From NCBI GenBank assembly GCA_964531285.1, contig CAZHDI010000002.1, forward strand, positions 1 to 64,000: DNA of 64,000 nucleotides, read 5' to 3'. How positions within the stretch are numbered: position 1 is the first letter of the stretch; every line of letters starts with the position of its first letter. Positions 34,360-43,317 of the stretch are shown one piece after another. Made by a program: the position numbers and the translations under genes. The stretch is from CAZHDI01 sp964531285 (GTDB lineage: Bacteria > Pseudomonadota > Alphaproteobacteria > JAJFIK01). The notes beneath the pieces were generated by a model. It was not told where the DNA came from and did no database searches. It saw only the letters and a list, made by a program, of their open reading frames with translations.

Positions 34360-34683
34360 CGTCTTTCAATCTCCCTGGATGCCCCCCACCCTGGCTGCGG
34401 CGTGAAGACCACGAGAAAGGGGCAATTGCGGGGCAAGCGTGTCTATGGTCCTCGCCTTATCTCGCCGACGGGTGGACTGTCGCCTTACGATTATGAGAGG
34501 CCGGCTGCCTTAAAGACCCAATTGTTCCGGAACGGAACACCGCTGAGAATCCACCGGCGCATGCCCACTTACTGACTATTTGTCACCGCACTTGATTGTG
34601 CGCCGATCCGCCGCGGTTTACTCTGAGCGCGCGGGGCGCGAGACCCCGCGTGACACGCAATCCCAAAAGGGGGGAGTTGAACC
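34360..34683. other. Divergent intergenic region with dyad
   Basis: 324 bases between the porin-like and GlsB-type genes. It includes the 17-bp dyad listed separately. No RNA gene or terminator seen. Confidence 0.5.
34523..34539. promoter_or_regulatory. Inverted repeat TGTTCCG-GAA-CGGAACA
   Basis: Perfect 7-bp arms with a 3-bp centre, in the divergent region. It includes a tandem GGAAC-GGAAC, but no CGTT follows at the distance required for an EcfG-type promoter. Probably an operator for an unidentified regulator. Confidence 0.5.
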
Positions 34684-34947
34684 ATGGAAGTTTTCGGCGT
34701 CGTTCTGCCGGCGATTGTCGTGGTGCTGCTGCTGGGGGCCGTCGCGGGTCTCATCGCAGGCGCCATCACCGGAGCGAGCTTCGGCATCCTGGGCAGCATC
34801 ATCATCGGCATCGTCGGTGCTGTTATCGGCAACTATCTGTTCGCGTTTCTCGGTATCGCCGTAGGCGGTGTTCTGGGAGAATTGTTTGCTGCCGTCATCG
34901 GGGCGGTCATCCTGGTGGTGATCATCGGCATGTTCAACCGGAACTGA
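34684..34947 (+). CDS. GlsB/YeaQ/YmgE-type stress membrane protein
   Basis: 87-aa, nearly all-hydrophobic protein with three predicted helices separated by Gly-rich turns (GAVAGLIAGAITGASFG, IIIGIVGAVIGNYLF, AVIGAVILVVIIG). This is the transglycosylase-associated / YeaQ-YmgE family, induced by envelope or stationary-phase stress in several bacteria. GGGGGGAG precedes the ATG. The gene stands alone. Confidence 0.87.
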   Translation: MEVFGVVLPAIVVVLLLGAVAGLIAGAITGASFGILGSIIIGIVGAVIGNYLFAFLGIAVGGVLGELFAAVIGAVILVVIIGMFNRN

Positions 34948-34987
34948 CCCGCTCAGGGTCCGCAACGATGACGACGGGTCCGGCCGC

Positions 34988-35590
34988 TTACACCGGCCGG
35001 GCCTCGCGCCACATCGGCCACATGGGCGGACAGCCCGGTGCCGGCGTCTCCTGGCGGATCACCTCGAAGCCATGAGCCCGGTAGAAGGACAGATTGCGCT
35101 CCTTGGAATTTTCCAGATAGGCCGGCATACCGGCCGCGTCGGCCAGGGCGAGGCCCGCACGCATCATCTTGCCGCCCAGTCCCCGGCCCTGATTCCCCGA
35201 GCGCACACCGATCGCATACAGATAATAATGCGGATCCTTCGGCTTACTGGCCGCCAGAAACTCACCGACCGCAAATGCGCGTTTCAATCCGGTCAGCCCG
35301 CCATGACGCACAAGCGCGCCGGCAATCGTGAACCGCGCGGCCATCGAGAGATCGGCCCGGGCATCCGGCGGCATCCATAAGGTTCCCGCAGCCCCATCGG
35401 TGCTGCGATGGCCGAAGCCATGGGTCAAATAGATGTGACGGGCCAGGAGCGTATTGACCGGCCGCAAGGCGGCTGTACCCCCGAGCGCCCACACCATGAC
35501 AGGATCGTCCTGAAAGGCGTCGGCGATGATCTCTCCGATCATCGCCGCATCGGCCCGTGTCAGCGACACAACCTCATCGATCGCGTCCAT
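34988..35590 (-). CDS. GNAT family N-acetyltransferase
   Basis: 200-aa acetyltransferase. The CoA-binding motif is VRSGNQGRGLGGKMMRAGL, and the C-terminal part YLENSKERNLSFYRAHGFEVIRQE is typical of the GNAT fold. Start ATG at 35590 has AAGGGCGGC upstream. An ATG 12 bases earlier and a TTG at 35656 lack sites and the latter lies inside the preceding gene. It follows the DUF885 gene by 29 bp on the same strand, so the two may form an operon. Substrate unknown. Confidence 0.87.
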   Translation of the reverse strand: MDAIDEVVSLTRADAAMIGEIIADAFQDDPVMVWALGGTAALRPVNTLLARHIYLTHGFGHRSTDGAAGTLWMPPDARADLSMAARFTIAGALVRHGGLTGLKRAFAVGEFLAASKPKDPHYYLYAIGVRSGNQGRGLGGKMMRAGLALADAAGMPAYLENSKERNLSFYRAHGFEVIRQETPAPGCPPMWPMWREARPV

Positions 35591-35619
35591 GCCGCCCTTC
35601 ATGGCGGGAGGCAGATCAA

Positions 35620-37530
35620 TCACGGCGTGGCCGCTTCCTTGGTTTGCGCGACCCAAGCCGCGACCCGGTCCTCCAGGATCGACAGGGGCAGTGGCCCGTC
35701 CTTGAGCACCACATCGTGATAGGCGCGGATGTCGAAGGCATCGCCGAGGTCCGCCTTGGCGTCCTCGCGCAACTGGAGGATTTTCTCCTTACCGATCAGA
35801 TAGGCCGTGGCCTGACCCGTGTAGACGATATACCGCTCGATGGCCTTCTGCGCATCTGCGCGCGGATTGGGCGTATTCTCGACGAGATAATCGACCGCTT
35901 CTTCGCGGGTCCATTTGCGCGCATGAATGCCGGTATCGACCACAAGACGGCAGGCCCGCCACAGCTCCATGGCAAGACGCCCGAAGTCCGAATACGGATC
36001 TTCATAGAACCCCATTTCCTTGGGCAGATACTCGCTGTAAAGACCCCAGCCCTCGGTATAGGCCGTGAAGCGCACATGCTTGCGGAACTCGGGAAGCCCG
36101 TCGAGTTCCTGGGCAATGGCGATCTGCATGTGATGGCCGGGATTGCCCTCGTGATAGGCCAGCGCCTCCATCTGATAGATCGGCATCTGGCTCATGTCAT
36201 AAAGATTGGCGTAATAGGTGCCCGGGCGCGATCCGTCCACGGCGGGCCGCTGATAGAAAGCCTTGCCGGCGGAGCGTTCGCGGAACGGTTCGACCCGCTT
36301 GACCACAAGCTCGGCTTCGGGGAAGCGCAGGAACACCTCGGGCAGCCGCTCGGTCATGATGTCGATGAGTTCGGTCGCCTCTGCGAGATAGCGTGCCCGT
36401 CCCTCATCCGTCGTCGGATAATAGAACTGCGGATCGGTCCGCATGAACTCGAAGAACTCCTGAAGCGTGCCATCGAAACCGACCTGCACCATGATCTCTT
36501 CCATGGCGCTGTGGATGCGTTCGACATTGGCAAGGCCCATCTCGTGAACCTCGTCGGCCGTCATGTCCGTCGTCGTATAATAAGACAGCCGCTCGGCATA
36601 ATAGGCATCGCCGTCTGGCAGCTTCCACGCACCGTCATCGGTGCTGGCCAGGGGCTGCTGACGTTCAAGCGCGGCAATCAGACGCTCATAAGCCGGCTGG
36701 ACCACACCGGTCAAGGCCGCCTCGCCGCGGGTGCGCAAGGCCGCCGCCGTCTCGTCATCGAGATCCAGACCGTCGAGTTTTTCCAGGAAATCGGTCCACA
36801 GGATCGAGGCATCGCCATCGCCATAAGGCGCGCCCGTGATCACATTGCGCGCGGCTTCGATCATCATCGGATAGGTCCAGCGCGGCGGGAAGATGCCCAT
36901 CTCTTCGCGGATCTGCATCTGGTCGATCACCTGATCGAACAGCGTACCGACCTTCTCCAGACGGCCAATATAGGCTTCCAGATCGGAAAGCGCGTTCACC
37001 CGGTGAATATTGACCATAAAGCTCGGCATGCTTGTATGCCGTGCCCGGAACTGGTTCATCACATAATCGTGGTGACGGTACTCATCGGCGGCGAGCCAGC
37101 GCTCCAAATTTACTTTGTAAACGTCGTAACTGAGTTTATCGGCCTCACTGAGGGCCTCCAGATCGAAGGCCTCCAGTTCCGCCATGCGGGCGCGCATGAG
37201 GGCGGCGGTCCTGTCGGTGAAGGCATCCGACAGATCGTCCCACTTGTCATAATCGGTCTTGATGCCGCGATAGCTCTGGAGTTCCGGCGACCGGTCGAGA
37301 TCCTCCTGATAGGTGCGCGCGAAGAACGCATTCAGCCGCTCGCCTTCCGTTTGCGCCGCAGTCTCGGAGGATGATGCGTCGCTCGTCGCAGTCTGTGCGC
37401 TGTTCGCCGCAAGTTGGGCCTTGTCGCCGGTGCCATCGGCCTCGACCGGCACGCAAGCCGCCGCGAGAAACGCCAGCGCGGCACACATCGGATAGGGCGT
37501 CCAAGCCCGGGTCAGAGCAACACGCATCAT
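35620..37530 (-). CDS. DUF885 family lipoprotein, probable metallopeptidase
   Basis: Exported protein of 636 aa. Signal peptide with lipobox AAAC (Cys near residue 26), an Ala/Thr-rich linker, then the DUF885 domain to the end. The zinc-like motif YHEGNPGHHMQ is near residue 460 and the second-half motif YTEGWGLYSEYLPKEMG follows, as in this helical family related to M2/M3 peptidases. It ends RAYHDVVLKDGPLPLSILEDRV, the family's catalytic C-terminal block. Likely a periplasmic or surface peptidase. CAAGGAGACC precedes ATGATG. Confidence 0.9.
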   Translation of the reverse strand: MMRVALTRAWTPYPMCAALAFLAAACVPVEADGTGDKAQLAANSAQTATSDASSSETAAQTEGERLNAFFARTYQEDLDRSPELQSYRGIKTDYDKWDDLSDAFTDRTAALMRARMAELEAFDLEALSEADKLSYDVYKVNLERWLAADEYRHHDYVMNQFRARHTSMPSFMVNIHRVNALSDLEAYIGRLEKVGTLFDQVIDQMQIREEMGIFPPRWTYPMMIEAARNVITGAPYGDGDASILWTDFLEKLDGLDLDDETAAALRTRGEAALTGVVQPAYERLIAALERQQPLASTDDGAWKLPDGDAYYAERLSYYTTTDMTADEVHEMGLANVERIHSAMEEIMVQVGFDGTLQEFFEFMRTDPQFYYPTTDEGRARYLAEATELIDIMTERLPEVFLRFPEAELVVKRVEPFRERSAGKAFYQRPAVDGSRPGTYYANLYDMSQMPIYQMEALAYHEGNPGHHMQIAIAQELDGLPEFRKHVRFTAYTEGWGLYSEYLPKEMGFYEDPYSDFGRLAMELWRACRLVVDTGIHARKWTREEAVDYLVENTPNPRADAQKAIERYIVYTGQATAYLIGKEKILQLREDAKADLGDAFDIRAYHDVVLKDGPLPLSILEDRVAAWVAQTKEAATP

Positions 37531-38045
37531 GGTCTCCTTGTTGGTTCATACCCACTTGGCCCATAGTTAAGCCTATCAGCGCGCGCGGAACCAGCCCCGC
37601 CCGTTACCAAAGACGCAGGCCTCGTTTCCGGCGCGGTCGCCGGGGCGCACCGGCGAAAGTCCCCGCGCTACTGCGGCGGGCGGCGGGAATTTCATCCTTA
37701 TGGAAATCAATAACGAGGCGCTGCTCCGGCGGGCGGCCGGCAGGGTTCCGGACGCGACGGCGCCGGGCAAAGGATCGGGGCCCACCTGTCCATGCCCATG
37801 GCGGATATTCAGGCCTTAAGGGCGGCGGCGATCATGATCGTCAAACAGATCCGCGATCCGCGGGGCCAGGGCCGCCCGCCTACTCCGAACGCGCGCGCGC
37901 CCACCTCTTTGGCCGTAAAATTCCGTTGCCTTAATGCAACAGGCCAGGGTATTTGCGCGGCGTTGGTAACCTATTGCTCACCATTACGTGCTTTGGCTGT
38001 AGGCTCCAGCGCGATTGTAACTCCCTTGCGTATAAGGAGAGATGG
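37531..38045. other. Intergenic region upstream of the OmpA-family gene
   Basis: 515 bases between divergent genes. Besides the candidate ompA promoter (next entry) I see no gene: short frames lack ribosome sites. Part of it (37640-37760) is very GC-rich, while the last 120 bases are AT-richer. Confidence 0.5.
37993..38021 (+). promoter_or_regulatory. Candidate promoter of the OmpA-family gene
   Basis: -35 TTGGCT (37993-37998), exact 17-base spacer, -10 TGTAAC (38016-38021). Start near 38028 leaves a short leader that contains the ribosome site AAGGAGAG before the ATG at 38046. Confidence 0.5.
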
Positions 38046-39173
38046 ATGTGGCGAGTTATTAGGCGGGCCGGTATTGCGGCGGTGCTGGCGGGGGTCGCGA
38101 TTGCCCCGGCCGCAGCGCAGGAGCGCAATACCACCCCGTATGTCAAAATCGAAGGCGGCTACACCTTCGATTGGGACAGCAAGTTTGAGAATAAGGCGAT
38201 CCTGACGGATCTGGAGTTGAACGAAGGCATCGTTGCCGGCGGCGCAATCGGTTTCTATCTGATGCCGAACCTGCGGACCGAGGCCGAGGCCCAATATCAC
38301 ACCTCGTCGGTGGACCGGGCGCTTGGCCCGGCGGTCCGTGCCGAAGGTGATATCCGGACCGTCACGGCGATGACCAACCTGCTCTACGATATTCCGCTGA
38401 CGACCCGCCTGCGGACCTTCGTGGGTGCCGGTATCGGCGCGGCCTTGATCAACAAGGACTACAATATCAAGCCGAACCCGGTCACGACCCTGCGGGACGA
38501 GGACAGCGATTTCGAATTCGCCTGGCAGGCCATGGCGGGCGTGTCCTACGATCTGACCGAGCGGCTGGTGTTCGAGACCAAGTACCGGTTCCTGAAGACC
38601 ACCGACTACGAATTCCAACAGGCCGAAGCGCGCTATCAGAACCACTCGGTTCTGGCGGGTCTGAGGTTCCATCTGGGCAGTGTGCGCCAGCCCGCGCCGC
38701 CGCCCCCGCCCCCGCCGCCGCCGGTCGTTCAGCCCGCACCGCCGCCGCCGCCGCCCGCCCCGTCGGGTCCGGAAGAGCTGCTTGAGCTGGTGTTCTTCGG
38801 GCTGGATTCCGCCCAGATCACCGCCGATGCGGGCCTTGTGCTCGACCAGGTGGCCGCGACGATCCGGGATGAGAACATCCAGGCGATCCGTCTGGAAGGC
38901 CATGCCGACCGGTCGGGTGCGGTTGACTACAATCTGCGGCTCAGCCAGCGCCGTGCCGAGTCGGTCCGCAACGGGCTGATCGCGCGGGGCGTGCCGGCCG
39001 GGAATGTGGTGATCTCTGCCAAGGGTGAAGGCGATCCGCGGGTGCCGACCGAAGATGGCGTGCGCGAACAGTCGAACCGCTTCGTGCAGATCTTCGTGCG
39101 GTATCAGGACCGCGACGCCGTGGCGCCACCCGCGCCGCCGGCCCAGCCGTCGAATGAGCCGATCGGCCTCTAA
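38046..39173 (+). CDS. OmpA family outer-membrane protein
   Basis: Precursor of 375 aa. Signal peptide about residues 1-23 (ends PAAAQ). An eight-stranded barrel domain covers about 28-215 (YVKIEGGYTF to LAGLRFHLG), a Pro-rich hinge with two runs of prolines spans 217-240, and the OmpA-C peptidoglycan-binding domain covers about 247-360 with LEGHADRSGAVDYNLRLSQRRAESV and FVQIFVRY at its ends. It ties the outer membrane to the cell wall. Strong ribosome site; strong terminator after the stop, so monocistronic. Confidence 0.93.
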   Translation: MWRVIRRAGIAAVLAGVAIAPAAAQERNTTPYVKIEGGYTFDWDSKFENKAILTDLELNEGIVAGGAIGFYLMPNLRTEAEAQYHTSSVDRALGPAVRAEGDIRTVTAMTNLLYDIPLTTRLRTFVGAGIGAALINKDYNIKPNPVTTLRDEDSDFEFAWQAMAGVSYDLTERLVFETKYRFLKTTDYEFQQAEARYQNHSVLAGLRFHLGSVRQPAPPPPPPPPPVVQPAPPPPPPAPSGPEELLELVFFGLDSAQITADAGLVLDQVAATIRDENIQAIRLEGHADRSGAVDYNLRLSQRRAESVRNGLIARGVPAGNVVISAKGEGDPRVPTEDGVREQSNRFVQIFVRYQDRDAVAPPAPPAQPSNEPIGL

Positions 39174-39194
39174 GCCGGATGGCCAGAAAACAGG

Positions 39195-39227
39195 AAACCG
39201 CCCCGGTGCTGCCGGGGCGGTTTTTTT
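39195..39227 (+). terminator. Rho-independent terminator of OmpA-family gene
   Basis: AAACCGCCCCGG / CCGGGGCGGTTT (12-bp stem, loop TGCTG) with a run of seven T. It can also act for the convergent RTX gene through the A-run on its left. Confidence 0.95.
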
Positions 39228-39268
39228 GTGCCTGAAGCGATGACGAGGGCGGGTGGGCCCTCGGCGGA

Positions 39269-42124
39269 TCAGATCAGAACGAGATCGAAGGACAGGTCAT
39301 CGGCATCGACCTTGCGCAAGGTGAGCACATCGCCCTCGCCGAAGGTGAACACCAGATCCTTGCCGTCGCTGGTCACGAAGCCGAGCAGTTCCTGGAAATC
39401 CCCAATATCGCGGCCGACACCGGTGAGATCCAGAAGGTCCTCCTCAAGATCGAAATCGCGCACCGTGACCCGCTCGTCGCCGCCGGCAAAGACAAAGATG
39501 TCCGAGCCCTTGTCGCCGCGCAGTTCATCGTCGCCGGCCCCGCCGCGCAGGATGTCCGCGCCGTCCCCGCCGCGGATCTTATCGTCGCCGCCATCCCCGT
39601 CGATGCGGTCATTGCCGTCATCGCCGCGGATCTTGTCGTTGCCCAGGCCGCCGCGCAGAATATCCGCGCCGTCGCCGCCCTTGATCTTGTCATCGCCCGC
39701 ATCGCCGAGCAGCACGTCATTGCCATCACCGCCGTCGAGCTTGTCGCGCCCGGCCCCGCCGAAGCCGATATCGTCACCGCCCTTGAGCTTGAGCGTGTCG
39801 CGTCCCTCCAGGGCATCGACCACTTCGGCGACATCCTCGCCCTTGAACTTGTCCTTCGAGATGGTGCCCAGCGCCGCGAAGCTATCATCGTTCAACACCC
39901 GGGCCTGTGCCAGACCGTCCACAATGGTGGCGACGCCCTCGGCGGCATTGAGCTGGCTGAGACCGACCGTGATCGTCTCGTCGTCTTCGAAGACGAAATC
40001 GCCGCTAACCTGAACCTCGAAAGTCGCCTCGGTCTGACCGGGCAGCAGAATGATTTCGCCGCCGGGCAGCACCCCTGAGGGAAAATCAACGCCATTGACG
40101 CCGGCGCCGGTGCCCGACACCACGCCGTAATTCATTGTGATCAGCGAGTCCGTCTGGCCGGTCCGGCGCACGACAAAGGAGAAGGTCGCGCCCTCGATAT
40201 TGCCTTCGCTGGCTTCTTCCGTCAGCGGATCGAGATCGATCAGCGCGTCCTCGCCATTGATGGTCACCGTCAATTCGGCGACCGCGCTGCCGCTGATCCC
40301 GTCATCGATCCGATAGGCAATCGTGTCGGTCACGGACTCGCCGGCGCGCAGTTCCTTGAAAATCCCGTTGGGATCATAGGTGAAGGCGCCGTTCGGCGAC
40401 GCCGTGATGCGCGCGCCCGACGGCAGATCGACCGTTGTCGGACCGTCAACGAGCGTGCCGCCAATCTCGGCAAGCGCAAAGATGCCGTCATCGGTATCGA
40501 CACCGAACCCGTTATCGTCGAACAGGTTTCCGGTAACGGTCGAATCTTCCTCGGTCGAGACCGCGTCATCGACGGCCACCGGCAAGTCGTCCGCATCCGT
40601 CAGGTTGACCGTAAATTCGGCTGTCGCCGCGTCGCCCGTCGCGGTGTTGAACGCCTCGAACAATACCGTGAACAAGGGGTCGGATTCAAAATCGAGATCG
40701 CCGCCATCGACGACCGTTACCACGCCGGTCTCGGGATCGATGGCAAATGGATCAACGCCGTCGCCGTCATAGTCGGTGTTGCCAGCCAGGATCGCGAAGG
40801 TCACACCCTCATCGACAACGCCCGTGCCGATCCGGGCATTGGCATCGCCAACGAAGGTTTCCGTCGGCGCATTCTCGGCAACGGTGAAGCCGAGGTCCGG
40901 ATCGATGGCCGGGATGGTGTCGAAGATTTCGAACACGCTGACGCCGTCGTCATCGAAGCCGCCGCCGATCATGTAGGACGCGTCACCGACCGCCGCCGTC
41001 ACGACAGAGAACGCGCCGCCGAGGTTGATATCGCCATCATCAAACAGACTGCCGACATATTCGAGGTCGCCCTCGGGCGTGATCGCATAAGCGCCGATCG
41101 CATCCTCGCTGAACGAGGTCACGAACAGATAGGCAATGCCGGCCACCTCGGCCACGGTCATGCGCGCCGCACCGCCCAGGGTTTCGGTGGGCCCGTCGAA
41201 CAGGGTCTGCTTCGGCGTCAGCGTCCCATCCGGGTTCACCGTAAAGGTGGACAGGCCGCTGTCGTCGAGCCCGGCCACGGCCAGATAGGTCGTGCCGTCC
41301 GCGGTGAATTTTTGCAGCCCGTAGGCGCCAGCCAGAGCCAGATCATCGGTGTCTTCAACGGTCTCGATGACGGTCAGGGACCCGTCGGCGTCCATCGAGA
41401 AAGCGGTGAGCGTATTGTCGAGCCGCGCGGTGACATAAAGATAGGTGCTGTCGCCAATCGTGACGGCCTCCAGGCCGAAGGGCTCATCGAGCGGCAGGTC
41501 GGGCTCGGGCGGCGGGCTTTCGGCCGGCGGGACATCGCCGCCGCCCTCGCCGCCGCCCGCGCCGCCGCCGCCTTCGCCGCCTCCCACGCCGTTCTCGGGA
41601 GGATCCCCCGGCTCTGGCGCGGCGACCGATCCGGCAAAGCCCAGAGTGCCGTCCTCAGCCAATGTCAGCACCGTGACGGTGTCGCCGGTGGCGCCGGCGG
41701 CGATGACGAAGGTCGTCCCGGCGATGTCGGCGGTGGTCAGGTTGGCCACGCCCTCCAGGCCCAACTCATCGGTATCGGCAAAACTGTCGGTGAGGGTCAG
41801 CATGCCGTCGGCATCGATGGCGAAGACGGTGACCGCATCATCGCCGGAGGCCGCCGTCAGCACATAGACCGCGCCGCCCACCGTCACGGTCGTCACGCTG
41901 AACGGACCGGCCACATCCGTTCCCGGCCCGTCGAACACGCTCATCACATCGGTGAGACTGCCGTCTTCCTGGAGCGCGAAGACGCTGAGGCCATCATCCT
42001 GGAACCCGGACGTGATCAGATAGGTGGCCGCGCCCACCTCGGCGATCGCCAGATCGGAAACGCCGTTCAGGGCCCGGGAGGCCGCATCGGGAAGGTCGAA
42101 GGCGCGCGCGGAGTCCAAAGGCAT
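39269..42124 (-). CDS. Secreted RTX protein with beta-propeller
   Basis: Protein of 951 aa without a signal peptide, as expected for type I secretion. Residues 1-405 are about seven blades of 45-50 aa, each with a motif like ATYLITSGFQDDGLSVFALQEDGSL, suggesting a seven-bladed beta-propeller, interrupted by a Gly/Pro/Glu-rich linker near 195-220. Next come a cadherin-like domain (410-520), a VCBS/Ig-like domain starting LPVAVDDAVS, a Calx-beta domain (around 650-760) and a C-terminal RTX block with GGxGxDxL nonapeptides. It ends DLVLI. The ATG at 42124 follows AGGA; a TTG at 42172 is less likely. No exporter genes lie nearby. Confidence 0.87.
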   Translation of the reverse strand: MPLDSARAFDLPDAASRALNGVSDLAIAEVGAATYLITSGFQDDGLSVFALQEDGSLTDVMSVFDGPGTDVAGPFSVTTVTVGGAVYVLTAASGDDAVTVFAIDADGMLTLTDSFADTDELGLEGVANLTTADIAGTTFVIAAGATGDTVTVLTLAEDGTLGFAGSVAAPEPGDPPENGVGGGEGGGGAGGGEGGGDVPPAESPPPEPDLPLDEPFGLEAVTIGDSTYLYVTARLDNTLTAFSMDADGSLTVIETVEDTDDLALAGAYGLQKFTADGTTYLAVAGLDDSGLSTFTVNPDGTLTPKQTLFDGPTETLGGAARMTVAEVAGIAYLFVTSFSEDAIGAYAITPEGDLEYVGSLFDDGDINLGGAFSVVTAAVGDASYMIGGGFDDDGVSVFEIFDTIPAIDPDLGFTVAENAPTETFVGDANARIGTGVVDEGVTFAILAGNTDYDGDGVDPFAIDPETGVVTVVDGGDLDFESDPLFTVLFEAFNTATGDAATAEFTVNLTDADDLPVAVDDAVSTEEDSTVTGNLFDDNGFGVDTDDGIFALAEIGGTLVDGPTTVDLPSGARITASPNGAFTYDPNGIFKELRAGESVTDTIAYRIDDGISGSAVAELTVTINGEDALIDLDPLTEEASEGNIEGATFSFVVRRTGQTDSLITMNYGVVSGTGAGVNGVDFPSGVLPGGEIILLPGQTEATFEVQVSGDFVFEDDETITVGLSQLNAAEGVATIVDGLAQARVLNDDSFAALGTISKDKFKGEDVAEVVDALEGRDTLKLKGGDDIGFGGAGRDKLDGGDGNDVLLGDAGDDKIKGGDGADILRGGLGNDKIRGDDGNDRIDGDGGDDKIRGGDGADILRGGAGDDELRGDKGSDIFVFAGGDERVTVRDFDLEEDLLDLTGVGRDIGDFQELLGFVTSDGKDLVFTFGEGDVLTLRKVDADDLSFDLVLI
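39500..39790 (-). repeat. RTX nonapeptide-coding tandem repeats
   Basis: About ten 27-base units encode GGDGNDxLx-type calcium-binding nonapeptides of the propeller-RTX protein. The unit length and in-frame coding separate it from a CRISPR array. Confidence 0.8.
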
Positions 42125-42197
42125 GGCGGGGTCCTGATACGCAAGGGCGGAGCGGACGGCAGCGTCCGGCAAACTGGGGCCGCAGCGGATATGGCCA

Positions 42198-42213
42198 CGG
42201 CGTCATGACGCCG
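42198..42213. promoter_or_regulatory. 16-bp perfect palindrome upstream of RTX gene
   Basis: CGGCGTCATGACGCCG, centred 81 bp before the RTX start and 95 bp after the HupE stop. Its position in the promoter region suggests an operator; the protein binding it is unknown. Confidence 0.5.
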
Positions 42214-42300
42214 GGATAACCTTCACGGCGCGCGCCCGCAAGGGGGCGGCAGGCTCTGACGGATCATTGTGAAACGCAATTGGCGCCGCGGCCGCCGGCG

Positions 42301-43317
42301 TCAGGCGCCGGGCACCCCGATCAGGCGCTCCAGAACCCAGAAAACCGCGATCCCGCCAATCAGGGTCGCCGCGGCCGTGGCAGCCCAGCGGGTGGCGTCC
42401 GCCGAGACGCGGCGGGCCAGCGCAAGCGCCGGAATCGCCGCTGCGACAATGGCCAGTTGGCCAGCTTCGACACCCAGATTGAACAACAGCAGCGCTTCGA
42501 TTCGCGCGTCCGGCGGCAGGCCGAGATCGGTGAGGACGCCTGCAAAGCCGAATCCATGCAGCAGGCCAAAGGCAAAGGCCGCGAGCCAGGGCGCGCGCAT
42601 ACTCACGGTTTCGCGGCCCACCGCGGCCAGACGCACCTCATAGGCCAAAAACACGATGGAGAGCGCGATGATCACCTCGACCGGACGCTGCGGCAGGCCG
42701 ACAACGCCCAGCGCCGATGCGCCGAGGGTCAGGGAATGGGCGACCGTGAAGGCCGTGACCGCTTTGACCAGCCGCCAGCTTGCGCCGATCAGAAGCACCA
42801 GCAGCACGACGAACAGAATGTGATCGAGCCCCACCAGGATGTGCCACACTCCGAGGTCGAAATAGCGGCCCGCTTTGGGCGCGCCTTCGTCAATCCGGAA
42901 AACCGGCGCGTCCGGTTTGACCAATCCGGAAATGGTCGTGCCGTCCTCAAGCGTGATGCGGACAAACACATCCGTCAGGGTGCGCTCCAGTCCCGGCAGC
43001 GCGATCTCCGCGCCGCGCAGGCCCCCCGCGCAGGCCACAGTCCAGCGTTCGGTGACCGCGGCCGGTGCGATGTCCCGGGCCCGCAGCCCCTCATCGGTGC
43101 AGGTGTCCGGCAGCGCGGCTGCAATGGCGAGCCAGCGGCCGTCCCGCTGGGGCTGGCGCAGGGTGATGTCGAACCGCTCGCTGCCCAGGCTTTCGATCTG
43201 CAACAGACCGGGGCGCACCTCATGGGCCAGCGCGGGGGCCAGCGCGGGGGTCAGGCCGCCGGCCGCCATGATCAGTCCAAAGAGAAGCCCGGCAAGGATG
43301 CGTCCGGCACTGGTCAC
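42301..43317 (-). CDS. HupE/UreJ_2 family membrane protein
   Basis: 338-aa protein. After a signal-like N-terminal helix (AGLLFGLIMAAGGL) comes an exported beta-rich domain beginning LAHEVRPGLLQIE (residues 31-185). The C-terminal half is the HupE/UreJ_2 membrane domain: FDLGVWHILVGLDHILFVV, HSLTLGASALG and FGLLHGFGFAGVL, whose His/Asp residues could bind metal. Six helices are apparent. HupE proteins are linked to nickel supply for hydrogenase, but this long type occurs without hydrogenases and its role is open. The GTG at 43317 overlaps the PpiC stop by 4 bp, with GGAG upstream. Confidence 0.85.
   Translation of the reverse strand: MTSAGRILAGLLFGLIMAAGGLTPALAPALAHEVRPGLLQIESLGSERFDITLRQPQRDGRWLAIAAALPDTCTDEGLRARDIAPAAVTERWTVACAGGLRGAEIALPGLERTLTDVFVRITLEDGTTISGLVKPDAPVFRIDEGAPKAGRYFDLGVWHILVGLDHILFVVLLVLLIGASWRLVKAVTAFTVAHSLTLGASALGVVGLPQRPVEVIIALSIVFLAYEVRLAAVGRETVSMRAPWLAAFAFGLLHGFGFAGVLTDLGLPPDARIEALLLFNLGVEAGQLAIVAAAIPALALARRVSADATRWAATAAATLIGGIAVFWVLERLIGVPGA

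Noticed and set aside
34523..34560. GGAAC element as an EcfG general-stress promoter for the GlsB-type gene
   Set aside because: The -10-like CGTT is absent at 16-17 bases from either GGAAC copy.
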